The notes under the pieces were generated by a model. The model made no database searches. It was not told the DNA's origin and was given only the letters and a program-made list of their open reading frames with translations. From UBA1723 sp045642085 (GTDB lineage Bacteria > Bacteroidota > Bacteroidia > Bacteroidales > Paludibacteraceae), in the NCBI GenBank assembly GCA_045642085.1, contig JAZUIF010000094.1, positions 1 through 42,885 on the forward strand: a stretch of 42,885 nucleotides of DNA, written 5' to 3'. The stretch's first letter is position 1. Every line of letters starts with the position of its first letter. Shown here one piece after another: positions 31,905 to 39,801 of this stretch. The position numbers and the translations under genes were made by a program.

Positions 31905-34667
31905 CTACGATTTCACCAACTCACTATACATCTTAAACAATTCCGCCACCACTTCGCTCTCCGTCATTGTCGGTTTGAATCCATACGCCTCCATCACAGC
32001 TTTGTCGTTTGCTTGATGAGCCTTACGCAATTCTACAGGCATTGTGATCTCATCATATAAATCAGCAAGAGATGAATCAGGATACAGTGCTCGTGCATCT
32101 AAGATTGACTGTGCCGTCTGCTCTATCTTCTCTTTCTGCTTCTCCGTTGGTGTTGGCCATGGGAAATTGTTGTAAACGATTGTATTTGAATAACTATAAT
32201 CACTTTTCAATCTTCCACAAACAACACGAATCCATGCCATGTGAACAATAGAAGTCATTACTCCAAAATGGAATAATGAAGCATTTTGCATAACAAATAT
32301 TTTATCTCCAGGGATAATATCCTTAGACAAATAATCCATCGGAATGTATTTTCTCTGTTCAGATGAAACCTTAGGAATCGCGACATAATCGCCTACACTT
32401 TCAAATGGAGCCGCAAACAATGCAGGAGAATCTGCAGCTTTTAATGTACTTGTTCTTTCGCTTTTTAATCTAAATTGACGAACATTATTTAGACGTTCAA
32501 CAAGATCTTTATTTTTACTTATAATAGTTTGGGAAGCATTTTTAAGCCAAAAACAATATCGTGGTTTACGATCTATAAAATCCTTCCCCATCATATAAGG
32601 TCGGATATAATTTTCCAAATAAGGATTATTTTTTAACAAATCATTTTTCTCGGATTCAGACAATATCAAATTACCATCATCCAAGGCTTGTCCTCCTAGA
32701 CAAATGATAGGAACATCAGATATTGGCTTCATTCGCTTTTCAATAAAAATATTTTTAGAATCAACCAAATAACCATTGATATTATTACATTCTTTATATT
32801 TACCATAAGAATAAAGTATTGCCTTTTGATTTTCAAACATTGAAGTATCATAAAATCCAACTATTACACAATGGACATGAGCCTTGAGAGAAGATTCGCT
32901 ATCCCATTGGAATGTTCTCCACGCAAAATCAATCTTTATTCCCATTTTTTCAATTAAAGGTTTCCATAAAATTGAAACAGTACCTCCTTGTGTAATTGAA
33001 TTTGTTGAGACAAGAGCCACTTTTATTTTATATCCTAGAATATATTCTGCCGCTTTTTTATACCAACAACATACATAATCCAAATCACCAACGCATTGCC
33101 ATTTATTTCCAAACACCCAAAGGACATCATCTTTTTGAGATTTACTCATCCATCTAGCTCCCACAAACGGCGGATTTCCAATAATATAGTTCAGTTCATT
33201 GGGATCTACCACGTCTTTCCAATCTATACGCAAGGCATTGCCCTCTTTGATATTGGCGTAACTCTTCAATGGCAAGAAATCATTGTTGAACTTGATGATT
33301 TTCTCCGTCTCTTCCATCATTTGGTTTTCTGCTATCCACAATGCCGTAGTGGCAACGGTTACAGCAAAATCATTGATCTCGATTCCATAAAACTGATGGA
33401 TATTGACTTTGATAGGATTATACTCCTCTATTCCCATCATCGCTTGTCCTCCCGTAAGTGATGCGATCACTTTGTTTTCAAGTCGACGCAATGAGATATA
33501 GGTTTCTGTCAAGAAATTGCCAGAGCCACACGCAGGATCCAAAAATTTCAAAGATGCAAGTTTATCCTGGAATTGTGTCAACTGCTGTATGCGTTGCTTT
33601 CCATTAGGCATTCCCTTGATTTTTTCAAACTCGTCGATGAGCGACTCCATGAAAAGAGGATCAATCACTTTGTGAATGTTCTCAATGCTTGTATAGTGCA
33701 TTCCTCCCTTGCGTCGTGTATCCTGGTTCAACGTGGATTCAAACACAGCACCAAAGATTGTCGGACTAATTGGACTCCAGTCAAACTCAAGACTAGCGTG
33801 AAGGATAAGAACATTGGCAGTTTCAATTGTAAATGGAGGTATGACTTCACACTCCTGCTGCTTGAAAAGTGATCCGTTGACGTATGGAAACGCTTTCAGT
33901 TTTTCTGGCAAAAAACGATCTCGTTTGTCTACAGGAGTATCAAGAACCTTAAACAGATTCTCAATTGCCATTTTCAAGTCTTCAGGTTGGAATGTCTGAA
34001 GATATTTCACAAACTGATCTTTCTCAAAAATCCCCGCGTCTTCAGCATACAGGCAAAATACAAGGCGGACACAAAGCACATTCAAAGAATGCAGATCTTC
34101 ATCAGTCACGACGTCGCCAAATTGAGAGAGAAGAGCTTCGTATAATTGTCCAACGATACCACCAGCCTTGATACTGACCTCCATCTCATGCTTTAATTCT
34201 TGTTTTGTGTTATCTACAAGAAAATTAAGAAGATGGAAATCCTTTTCAAGATTTTCAAGAAGAATTACAAGAGGTTCGCCTTGTGGATTCTCCATATCGT
34301 AGACGTGGAACGACTTAAAATTACAAGTCACAATCCATCGTGGACGGAGAGAATACGGAAGCTCAGAAGAATAACGTTTTGCCTGTTGGAAAGGAGTGAG
34401 AGTTGAGCCATCGCTCTGCTTAATGGGAGCAAGAAGATCTTTGTCAATAGATTTCTGCTCAATCATCACATGCGTCTTTTGGATATACGCATCAATGAAA
34501 GAGGTATGATCAAGCTTGACTTGATCCTCAAAAGATATTATTTCCGACGGTGTCTGTACGCCGAGCACATCGGTAAGCAATTCCACCCAAAAGATCTGGC
34601 TCTGACCTTTTTCATAACCTTTGTCTCTCCATCGGTCGACAAAGGCTTTAACTTTTGATTTCTGCAT
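31905..34667 (-). CDS. MmeI-like Type IIL restriction-modification enzyme
   Basis: A 920-residue single-chain restriction enzyme and adenine methyltransferase, almost the same length as MmeI (919). The N-terminal nuclease domain shows a PD-(D/E)xK motif as Asp59-x10-Glu70-Gln-Lys72 (DAYIQKTHVMIEQK). A helical linker leads to the methyltransferase: SAM motif LDPACGSGNF (376-385) and catalytic NPPF (498-501), the gamma-class N6-adenine type. The target-recognition part fills about 620-830 and the end resembles the MmeI C-terminal helical bundle. Such enzymes cut about 20 bases from an asymmetric site and modify one strand. Both active sites look intact. A hairpin ends 2 bases before its ATG. 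Confidence 0.9.
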   Translation of the reverse strand: MQKSKVKAFVDRWRDKGYEKGQSQIFWVELLTDVLGVQTPSEIISFEDQVKLDHTSFIDAYIQKTHVMIEQKSIDKDLLAPIKQSDGSTLTPFQQAKRYSSELPYSLRPRWIVTCNFKSFHVYDMENPQGEPLVILLENLEKDFHLLNFLVDNTKQELKHEMEVSIKAGGIVGQLYEALLSQFGDVVTDEDLHSLNVLCVRLVFCLYAEDAGIFEKDQFVKYLQTFQPEDLKMAIENLFKVLDTPVDKRDRFLPEKLKAFPYVNGSLFKQQECEVIPPFTIETANVLILHASLEFDWSPISPTIFGAVFESTLNQDTRRKGGMHYTSIENIHKVIDPLFMESLIDEFEKIKGMPNGKQRIQQLTQFQDKLASLKFLDPACGSGNFLTETYISLRRLENKVIASLTGGQAMMGIEEYNPIKVNIHQFYGIEINDFAVTVATTALWIAENQMMEETEKIIKFNNDFLPLKSYANIKEGNALRIDWKDVVDPNELNYIIGNPPFVGARWMSKSQKDDVLWVFGNKWQCVGDLDYVCCWYKKAAEYILGYKIKVALVSTNSITQGGTVSILWKPLIEKMGIKIDFAWRTFQWDSESSLKAHVHCVIVGFYDTSMFENQKAILYSYGKYKECNNINGYLVDSKNIFIEKRMKPISDVPIICLGGQALDDGNLILSESEKNDLLKNNPYLENYIRPYMMGKDFIDRKPRYCFWLKNASQTIISKNKDLVERLNNVRQFRLKSERTSTLKAADSPALFAAPFESVGDYVAIPKVSSEQRKYIPMDYLSKDIIPGDKIFVMQNASLFHFGVMTSIVHMAWIRVVCGRLKSDYSYSNTIVYNNFPWPTPTEKQKEKIEQTAQSILDARALYPDSSLADLYDEITMPVELRKAHQANDKAVMEAYGFKPTMTESEVVAELFKMYSELVKS

Positions 34668-34669
34668 AG

Positions 34670-34702
34670 GTTAGATAGTTTCATCTCATCATTCTATCTA
34701 AC
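34670..34702 (-). promoter_or_regulatory. Hairpin abutting the start codon of the MmeI-like gene
   Basis: On the minus strand GTTAGATAG / CTATCTAAC, a perfect 9-bp stem with a 15-base loop, ends 2 bases before ATG 34667. In mRNA it would cover the ribosome landing area and could hold back translation. Confidence 0.6.
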
Positions 34703-34722
34703 AATGCTGACTATAAGACATA

Positions 34723-34743
34723 AAGAAGGGTGTAAGCCTTCTT
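34723..34743 (-). terminator. Possible weak terminator at the end of the structured RNA
   Basis: Minus strand AAGAAGG / CCTTCTT with a 7-base loop, followed by TATGTCTTATAG. The stem is solid but the T-run is poor. An alternative pairing GTAAG/CTTAC uses the same bases. Confidence 0.4.
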
Positions 34744-34980
34744 ACGGTCATCTGAGGTAGTAAGCGTCGGATGAATACAGAACCTCTGCCAAGATAAGAA
34801 ATGCTCACACCCAAACGGGCATGAACATCTTTCTATCTTATCTTGGCGTCAGCTTTGTTCATACGACTGTAGACAGGCCTAAAACCTGCCTTTGTCTACA
34901 CACGAAAGCCAACCATCATTGGAGTGGTGTTTATTCTGTAAAAAGTGAGTTTCCGACGCTTACATTTTAAGATGACCACA
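34723..34980 (-). ncRNA. Unrecognised structured RNA (leader or small RNA)
   Basis: Three stacked long-range helices close the structure: 34746-34753 with 34970-34977 (8 bp), 34760-34771 with 34952-34963 (12 bp), 34776-34782 with 34934-34940 (7 bp); the first two are separated by a symmetric 6/6 internal loop. Inside lie hairpin H1 (34788-34799 with 34836-34847, 12 bp, capped by 34803-34812 with 34817-34826), H2 (34868-34875 with 34893-34900, 8 bp) and a weak H3 (34909-34922). The H1 cap has three mismatches (A-C) on the plus strand that become G-U pairs on the minus strand, so the RNA is most likely minus-strand. It is not tmRNA, RNase P RNA, SRP RNA or a group II domain V by any motif I can find. 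It lies just upstream of the MmeI-like gene in the same direction. Confidence 0.55.
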
Positions 34981-34991
34981 ATGATAGTCTG

Positions 34992-35021
34992 ATGTTGTTA
35001 TGTTAATTTATATGTTGTTAT
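34992..35021. repeat. 10-base direct repeat with 20-base period
   Basis: ATGTTGTTAT occurs at 34992-35001 and 35012-35021. It lies where the promoter of the structured RNA should be and could be an operator; that is inference. Confidence 0.4.
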
Positions 35022-35126
35022 AAATTGTCTTTCTGTTTCTTAGTATTATTTTGTTGTAATCAAATTATATTTCATCATTAATTGAAATTACCTTCTAAAG
35101 TTTGGAGAAATTTATCCAATGTACCA

Positions 35127-35558
35127 TTAAACATTACTTCCATCAGTGGATTCTTTCTCTATTTTCAACATTTCCCCAATTTGTTCAATCATTTCACAAC
35201 TCGGAGTATAGAACGGCAATACATCATCTTTCTCAGCCTCAAAAGCACAATTATAATCAGCTCTCTCCCTCAGCGATTCCATTTGAGAATAAAGCCTACC
35301 CGAAGATGGAGGGAATATCCCAGTTTGAACAAAATGTTTTCCAAATCTTAAATGAGATCCTTTATGGCTTCCAACCGGTATTTCTGCACTAATAAGCAAT
35401 GCTGATACAGCATGAAACAATGCGTAATACAACCTATTAGCAGCCATATTCCACATCTCCATTTGTATAACCTTATCGCATTCCTCAAGTAATTTAATAG
35501 ATTTAGCATATTCTAAACCTATCAAGATTCCTCTTTCCTCATCAGTCAAAGTACTCAT
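35127..35558 (-). CDS. HEPN domain protein (UPF0332-type), partner of MNT protein
   Basis: A 143-residue helical HEPN protein. Core features are NRLYYALFHAVSALL (41-55) and GSHLRFGKHFVQTG (67-80), then Arg97-Glu-Arg-Ala-Asp-Tyr102. The R-x4-6-H ribonuclease motif of toxic HEPN proteins is not seen: no histidine follows Arg97 or Arg99. It belongs to the RxxADY branch. Its start overlaps the MNT stop by 4 bases (ATGA), so the two are translated together as a HEPN/MNT module, a pair often acting as toxin-antitoxin. Whether this HEPN is still toxic is open. Confidence 0.87.
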   Translation of the reverse strand: MSTLTDEERGILIGLEYAKSIKLLEECDKVIQMEMWNMAANRLYYALFHAVSALLISAEIPVGSHKGSHLRFGKHFVQTGIFPPSSGRLYSQMESLRERADYNCAFEAEKDDVLPFYTPSCEMIEQIGEMLKIEKESTDGSNV

Positions 35559-35878
35559 ATAATCTCTATTTTATCATTAATGACATTTTTATAATAGAGA
35601 GTAAATGATATCTTCTTCCACTCTTCTGTAGAATATATTTGGGGAGAAACATTAGCATCAAAATCCCATCCTAGACGAACTAAAGGATAAGCAACTTCTT
35701 CGAAATCTTCCGTACTAATTTTCTTCTTATCCAAAAGAATAAGTATATCCCAATCTGAGTCATCCTTTGCATCACCACGTGCACGAGACCCATATAACCA
35801 TACATGACCACCTTTAGGCGTCACTTTGCGAGCCTCTTCCGATAACTTGCTCAAGATCATTTTATCATTTGCTACCAT
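35555..35878 (-). CDS. MNT-type minimal nucleotidyltransferase
   Basis: A 107-residue nucleotidyltransferase of the DNA polymerase beta fold. The signature GSRARGDAKDDSDWD fits GS-x10-DxD exactly (Gly30-Ser31, Asp42, Asp44); a later acidic residue in LGWDFDANV is a candidate third metal ligand. In studied HEPN/MNT pairs the MNT protein neutralises HEPN by adding AMP to a tyrosine; here Tyr102 of the partner is the natural candidate, which is inference. First gene of the pair, with a -7 element at 35906-35913. Confidence 0.88.
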   Translation of the reverse strand: MVANDKMILSKLSEEARKVTPKGGHVWLYGSRARGDAKDDSDWDILILLDKKKISTEDFEEVAYPLVRLGWDFDANVSPQIYSTEEWKKISFTLYYKNVINDKIEII

Positions 35879-35905
35879 CCTTCAATAATTTTATATTATA
35901 CCGTA

Positions 35906-35913
35906 CAAAAGTA
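35906..35913 (-). promoter_or_regulatory. -7 promoter element of the MNT-HEPN operon
   Basis: Minus strand reads TACTTTTG, matching TAnnTTTG, 27 bases before ATG 35878. No -33 element is obvious. Confidence 0.5.
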
Positions 35914-35985
35914 ATTATTTTTCATAATTATATCTCATACATAGAGTGAAATTTCGTTTACACATAATGGTAATTAACATGGCAC

Positions 35986-36016
35986 AAAAAAAGCACCATC
36001 TTTCGACGGTGCTTTT
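35986..36016 (-). terminator. Terminator of the oadGAB operon
   Basis: A 9-bp stem AAAAGCACC / GGTGCTTTT; the minus strand continues into seven T residues. It lies 22 bases after the oadB stop. Confidence 0.88.
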
Positions 36017-36038
36017 CTTATATTCTTAGTTAATCAGA

Positions 36039-37364
36039 TTATCCCAAGAATGAGATCAAGATACCTGCAGCAACTGCAGAACCGATAACTCCTGATACGT
36101 TAGATGACATACAGTAGTTCAATACGTGGTTTCTTGAATCGTACTTCAATGCGATATCGTTTGCAACACGTGATGCCATTGGCACTGCTGATAGACCAGT
36201 TGCTCCGATAAGTGGATTGATCTTCTTCTTAAAGATCAAGTTGTAAATCTTTACAAGACAGATACCACCGGCGATTGAAAGACCGAATGCGAAGAATCCA
36301 CCTACTACAATACCGATTGTCTGAAGGTTCAAGAATGAATCTACTGTCATTGTTGCACCTACTGATAGTCCTAGGAAGATTGTTGCAGCATTCATGATTG
36401 TGTTAGATGCGGCGTCGAAGATACGAGATGTATTAGCACCAATCTCCTTGATCAAGTTACCGAACATTAGCATACCAACCAATGATACTGCTGATGGAAC
36501 CAAGATCGCTACGATACATGTAACTGCGATTGGGAACAAAATCTTAAGTGCTCGCATGTTCTTAAACTCTGTACCTGAAGGATAAAGCTTATCCTGCTCC
36601 TTCATATTGATCTTCAACTCCTTCTCAGAGCAAAGCAACTTCACTACAAGAGGAATGATTACTGGCACAAGAGCCATGTATGAGTAAGCAGCAATAGCGA
36701 TTGGTCCTAGCATGTGAGGAGCCAACTTGATTGTTGTAAAGATCGCTGTCGGACCGTCAGCACCACCAATGATTGAAAGTGAAGCAGCCTCTTTCATATC
36801 GAACTTACCTGAAGCAGCGGCAATCAACAATACAGCAAAGATACCAAACTGTGCACCAGCACCGAAAACGGCAAGCTTCAAGTTACGCAACATTGGACCA
36901 AAGTCTGTCAACGCACCTACACCCATAAAGATGATTGGCGGAATGAAACCAGTCTTGATCAACATATAGTAGATGAAGTTCATCAAGCCCAACTCGTGTG
37001 CGATAGCAGGAAGAGTCATGTTCCAGATATCAAACTTAACCAAGCCCTTTGCACCTTCTGTTGCTGGATTGATGATGTCAACTACACCACAGTGTCCGAT
37101 TTCAAAATTAGCAAGATCCTTTGCTGCTACAGCTAATGTCACGATACCTTCACCGTCGACTGCGTTAACACCCATACCTCCACCAGGGAAGTTAGCGATC
37201 AACACACCAAATGCGATAGGAATAAGCAACAATGGCTCATACTCCTTCTTGATACCAAGATATAGTAGCACGAAGGCAAGCAAATACATTACGATGAAGC
37301 CAGGATTAGCAGCGATGTCGCTGATGGCTGTCATACCGTAAATGTTCTCTATAATACTGTTCAT
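36039..37364 (-). CDS. oadB: Sodium-pump decarboxylase subunit beta
   Basis: A 441-residue integral membrane protein with about 10-11 hydrophobic segments. The conserved stretches GVGALTDFGPMLRN, GGADGPTAIF and GLSAVPMASRVAN are diagnostic of the OadB/MmdB/GcdB family; the aspartates in TDFGP and ADGPT are sodium-site candidates by family knowledge. It decarboxylates carboxybiotin and exports sodium ions. Last gene of the operon, 8 bases after oadA. Confidence 0.95.
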   Translation of the reverse strand: MNSIIENIYGMTAISDIAANPGFIVMYLLAFVLLYLGIKKEYEPLLLIPIAFGVLIANFPGGGMGVNAVDGEGIVTLAVAAKDLANFEIGHCGVVDIINPATEGAKGLVKFDIWNMTLPAIAHELGLMNFIYYMLIKTGFIPPIIFMGVGALTDFGPMLRNLKLAVFGAGAQFGIFAVLLIAAASGKFDMKEAASLSIIGGADGPTAIFTTIKLAPHMLGPIAIAAYSYMALVPVIIPLVVKLLCSEKELKINMKEQDKLYPSGTEFKNMRALKILFPIAVTCIVAILVPSAVSLVGMLMFGNLIKEIGANTSRIFDAASNTIMNAATIFLGLSVGATMTVDSFLNLQTIGIVVGGFFAFGLSIAGGICLVKIYNLIFKKKINPLIGATGLSAVPMASRVANDIALKYDSRNHVLNYCMSSNVSGVIGSAVAAGILISFLG

Positions 37365-37372
37365 CGTACTTA

Positions 37373-39223
37373 TTATTTAATTTTCATTAGTACATCGTCC
37401 TCAGAAACTGAAGAACCACTTGTTAGGCAGATTTCTGTGATTACACCATCACACTCAGCTGCGATTGCGTTGAATGTCTTCATTGCCTCAACGTAGCAAA
37501 CTGTCTGTCCCTTCTTAACTGTGTCACCAACCTTAACTGGAGTGTCACCGTTACCCTTAACCAAGTAGAACTTACCTTCTAGTGGAGAAGTCAACTCGTT
37601 ACCCTCGCCTGCGCCGATTGAAGCTGCTGGAGCTGCAGAAGATGCTGCTGGAGCTGCCGATTTACCATCGTTCGCACCGATAACAACCTGATATTTCTCA
37701 CCCTTAACCTCAACAACAACTGTCTGAGGCAATGTAAGTGCTGAACCGCCACCAGCGTTCTGCTTCTTAGCCTTTCTCTCTGCCAAATCAGCCTCGAAAT
37801 CAGCCTTAGCCTTTCCGCTTCTCATAGCACGGTACTGCTGTGGGTGCATTGCAAGCTCGAACAACTCCTCGTCGTCCTTACCACAATCCCATCCCTCTTT
37901 CTTCATTTCCTCACGGAATGAGTCAAGTGCGTCTGGGTAGTTGCTCTGAGGATCCTCAGTGTGGAACTCTCTACCCTGCTCTTTTGCCTTAGCAACAAGC
38001 TCTGGAGCCAACTCACCTGGCAACTTACCTGACTTACCTAGCATCATATCCCAGATATCGTCAGCGATCATTGACCATCTCTCCTTACCCTTCTCCATCT
38101 GCATTACGTTCATCAACGCCATGTTCTTAACGTACTGTGAGAATGGAGTCACTAGACATGGGTAACCCATCATAGGCCATACATATTTAACCTCGTCGAA
38201 CAACTTGATAAGTAGCTCGTCCTGGCTCATCTTTGGCTTACCGTTCTTCTCCTTCCACTTGTTGATGCTCTCAAGGTTTGTCTCAAGGTCTGTCATCAAA
38301 GAACCCATCATACCACCAGGTAGACCTGGACCGATAAGAAGTGAGTTCATCTGACGGTTACGAGCTGGGATGTAGTAACCAAGGAAGTCGTCCATCATCT
38401 CCTGAACTAGAGTACGAACCTCCATATATGCAGCCATGTTGATCTCCTTAACCTTGAAACCAGCGTCCTTCAACATCTCCTGAACTGCGATGATGTCTGC
38501 GTGACCTGTACCCCATGATAGAGGCTCCATACCAACGTCTACATAATCACAACCTGCCTTACAAACCTCAAGGATTGAAGCCATGTTGAAACCAGGACCT
38601 GCGTGGCTGTGGTACTGGATTGTGATGTCCTTAATCTCCTTGATCTTACGAGTCAACTCGCCAAGGAATACTGGACGACCGATACCAGCCATATCCTTCA
38701 AACAGATCTCATCACAACCTGCCTCGATAAACTGCTTTGCCAACTCAACGTAGTAATCTACAGTGTGGATTGGTGAGCTTGTGATACAAAGAGAAGCCTG
38801 AGCGATCATGCCTGCCTCCTTTGCGTATTTGATAGAAGGAATTACGTTTCTTGGATCGTTAAGTCCACAGAAGATACGAGTGATATCTGTACCCTGTGCA
38901 TGCTTAACCTTATAGAATAGCTTACGTACGTCTGCTGGAACTGGGCTCATTCTCAAACCGTTTAGCGCACGGTCAAGCATGTGAGTCTGGATTCCTGCCT
39001 CGTGGAAAGGCTTAGTCCACTGACGAACTGCATTGTTTGGATTCTCACCGAACAAAAGATTTACCTGCTCGAATCCACCACCGTTAGTCTCAACGCGGTC
39101 GAAGCAACCCATCTTGATGATTGCAGGAGCAACTTTGACAAGCTGATCTACTCTTGGCACATACTTGCCAGCAGCCTGCCACATATCTCTAAATACTAAA
39201 CTAAATTTAACTTCTTTAGCCAT
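37373..39223 (-). CDS. oadA: Oxaloacetate decarboxylase-type alpha subunit with biotin domain
   Basis: A 616-residue carboxyltransferase with a biotin carrier domain. The TIM barrel (about 1-290) keeps the metal and catalytic residues in changed surroundings: FRDMWQ (for the usual RDxxQS), KDMAG with the catalytic lysine, and the metal pair in HSHAG. The PYC_OADA-type domain follows with LPGGMMGSL, then an Ala/Ser-rich linker (about 527-543) and a biotinyl domain with Lys in VEAMKTFNA; the usual motif is EAMKM, so Met is replaced by Thr. It would move CO2 from oxaloacetate (or a similar acid) to biotin for OadB. It is divergent enough that the substrate is not certain. Confidence 0.88.
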   Translation of the reverse strand: MAKEVKFSLVFRDMWQAAGKYVPRVDQLVKVAPAIIKMGCFDRVETNGGGFEQVNLLFGENPNNAVRQWTKPFHEAGIQTHMLDRALNGLRMSPVPADVRKLFYKVKHAQGTDITRIFCGLNDPRNVIPSIKYAKEAGMIAQASLCITSSPIHTVDYYVELAKQFIEAGCDEICLKDMAGIGRPVFLGELTRKIKEIKDITIQYHSHAGPGFNMASILEVCKAGCDYVDVGMEPLSWGTGHADIIAVQEMLKDAGFKVKEINMAAYMEVRTLVQEMMDDFLGYYIPARNRQMNSLLIGPGLPGGMMGSLMTDLETNLESINKWKEKNGKPKMSQDELLIKLFDEVKYVWPMMGYPCLVTPFSQYVKNMALMNVMQMEKGKERWSMIADDIWDMMLGKSGKLPGELAPELVAKAKEQGREFHTEDPQSNYPDALDSFREEMKKEGWDCGKDDEELFELAMHPQQYRAMRSGKAKADFEADLAERKAKKQNAGGGSALTLPQTVVVEVKGEKYQVVIGANDGKSAAPAASSAAPAASIGAGEGNELTSPLEGKFYLVKGNGDTPVKVGDTVKKGQTVCYVEAMKTFNAIAAECDGVITEICLTSGSSVSEDDVLMKIK

Positions 39224-39231
39224 GATTTATC

Positions 39232-39501
39232 TTAAATTTTTTCTATTTTTTCAATCTTACCTTTATTACCTGTGATTTTAGCAACAGCCAACTCAACAGC
39301 AGTCATAACGTCTGGAGAGATAGCAGCCTGTGCTGGTGCAGCAGCCTTAGGTGCAACTGGAGCCACTTCTTCTGGCACATACTTGTTGACGAAGCGGATA
39401 AGCGCATTACCCAACATAATAACAAGGCCTAACACAGCGAAGACGGTAATCATACCGACTATCATAAGCGTTACAGCCTGTTCTATTAAAGATCCTTCCA
39501 T
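39232..39501 (-). CDS. oadG: Sodium-pump decarboxylase subunit gamma
   Basis: An 89-residue protein with one N-terminal membrane helix (about 8-33, VTLMIVGMITVFAVLGLVIML), an Ala/Pro-rich linker (VAPVAPKAAAPAQAA) and a short helical tail. This is the OadG_like pattern; gamma anchors the complex and helps assembly. First gene of the operon, 8 bases before oadA, with a good promoter upstream. Confidence 0.9.
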   Translation of the reverse strand: MEGSLIEQAVTLMIVGMITVFAVLGLVIMLGNALIRFVNKYVPEEVAPVAPKAAAPAQAAISPDVMTAVELAVAKITGNKGKIEKIEKI

Positions 39502-39801
39502 TTTATATTTCGCTTAATAAAAAGTTATCAATATCTGCAAAGATAATAAACATTATCTCCCTTACAACCAAATCCCTTTGCTTTTTTTGACGATTTATAA
39601 CAAAAACAGACAGTTTGTTACTTAATATCACATTTTTAGGGAGCCAACTTAAGATTTATAAAATATCTAGGGACAATTATAACAAATCATAAGTTACAAA
39701 AATTGATTGTAACGCACAATTAAACGTATACTTTTTCAATTATGCAATATACAATGCAATTTATGCATTTCAAATCACTGATTATGCAATATGAATATTC
39801 A
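39502..39801. other. 300-base gap between oadG and the PAP2 gene
   Basis: It contains the oadG promoter (39538-39567) and AT-rich DNA. Near its right end the sequence ATTATGCAATAT occurs twice (39739-39750, 39781-39792), with the palindrome ATGAATATTCAT at 39790-39801 touching the PAP2 stop. No gene is seen. Confidence 0.5.
39538..39567 (-). promoter_or_regulatory. Promoter of the oadGAB operon
   Basis: Minus strand: TATCTTTG (-7) at 39538-39545 and TTG (-33) at 39565-39567 with exactly 19 bases between them. Leader of about 30 bases. Confidence 0.75.

Larger units (their letters stand above)
34668..35126. other. 459-base gap between HEPN gene and MmeI-like gene
   Basis: No protein-coding frame is convincing. 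From left to right it holds the start-codon hairpin (34670-34702), a possible terminator stem (34723-34743), a long nested helical structure (34746-34977) and a 10-base direct repeat (34992-35021), then AT-rich DNA up to the HEPN stop. Confidence 0.7.

Noticed and set aside
34723..34980. Retron msr-msd RNA or group II intron remnant
   Set aside because: Inverted flanks and hairpins recall a retron, but no reverse transcriptase lies anywhere in the window and no domain V motif is present.
36394..37341. Several plus-strand frames opposite oadB
   Set aside because: They have no family features and arise from the codon pattern of the well-conserved oadB on the other strand.
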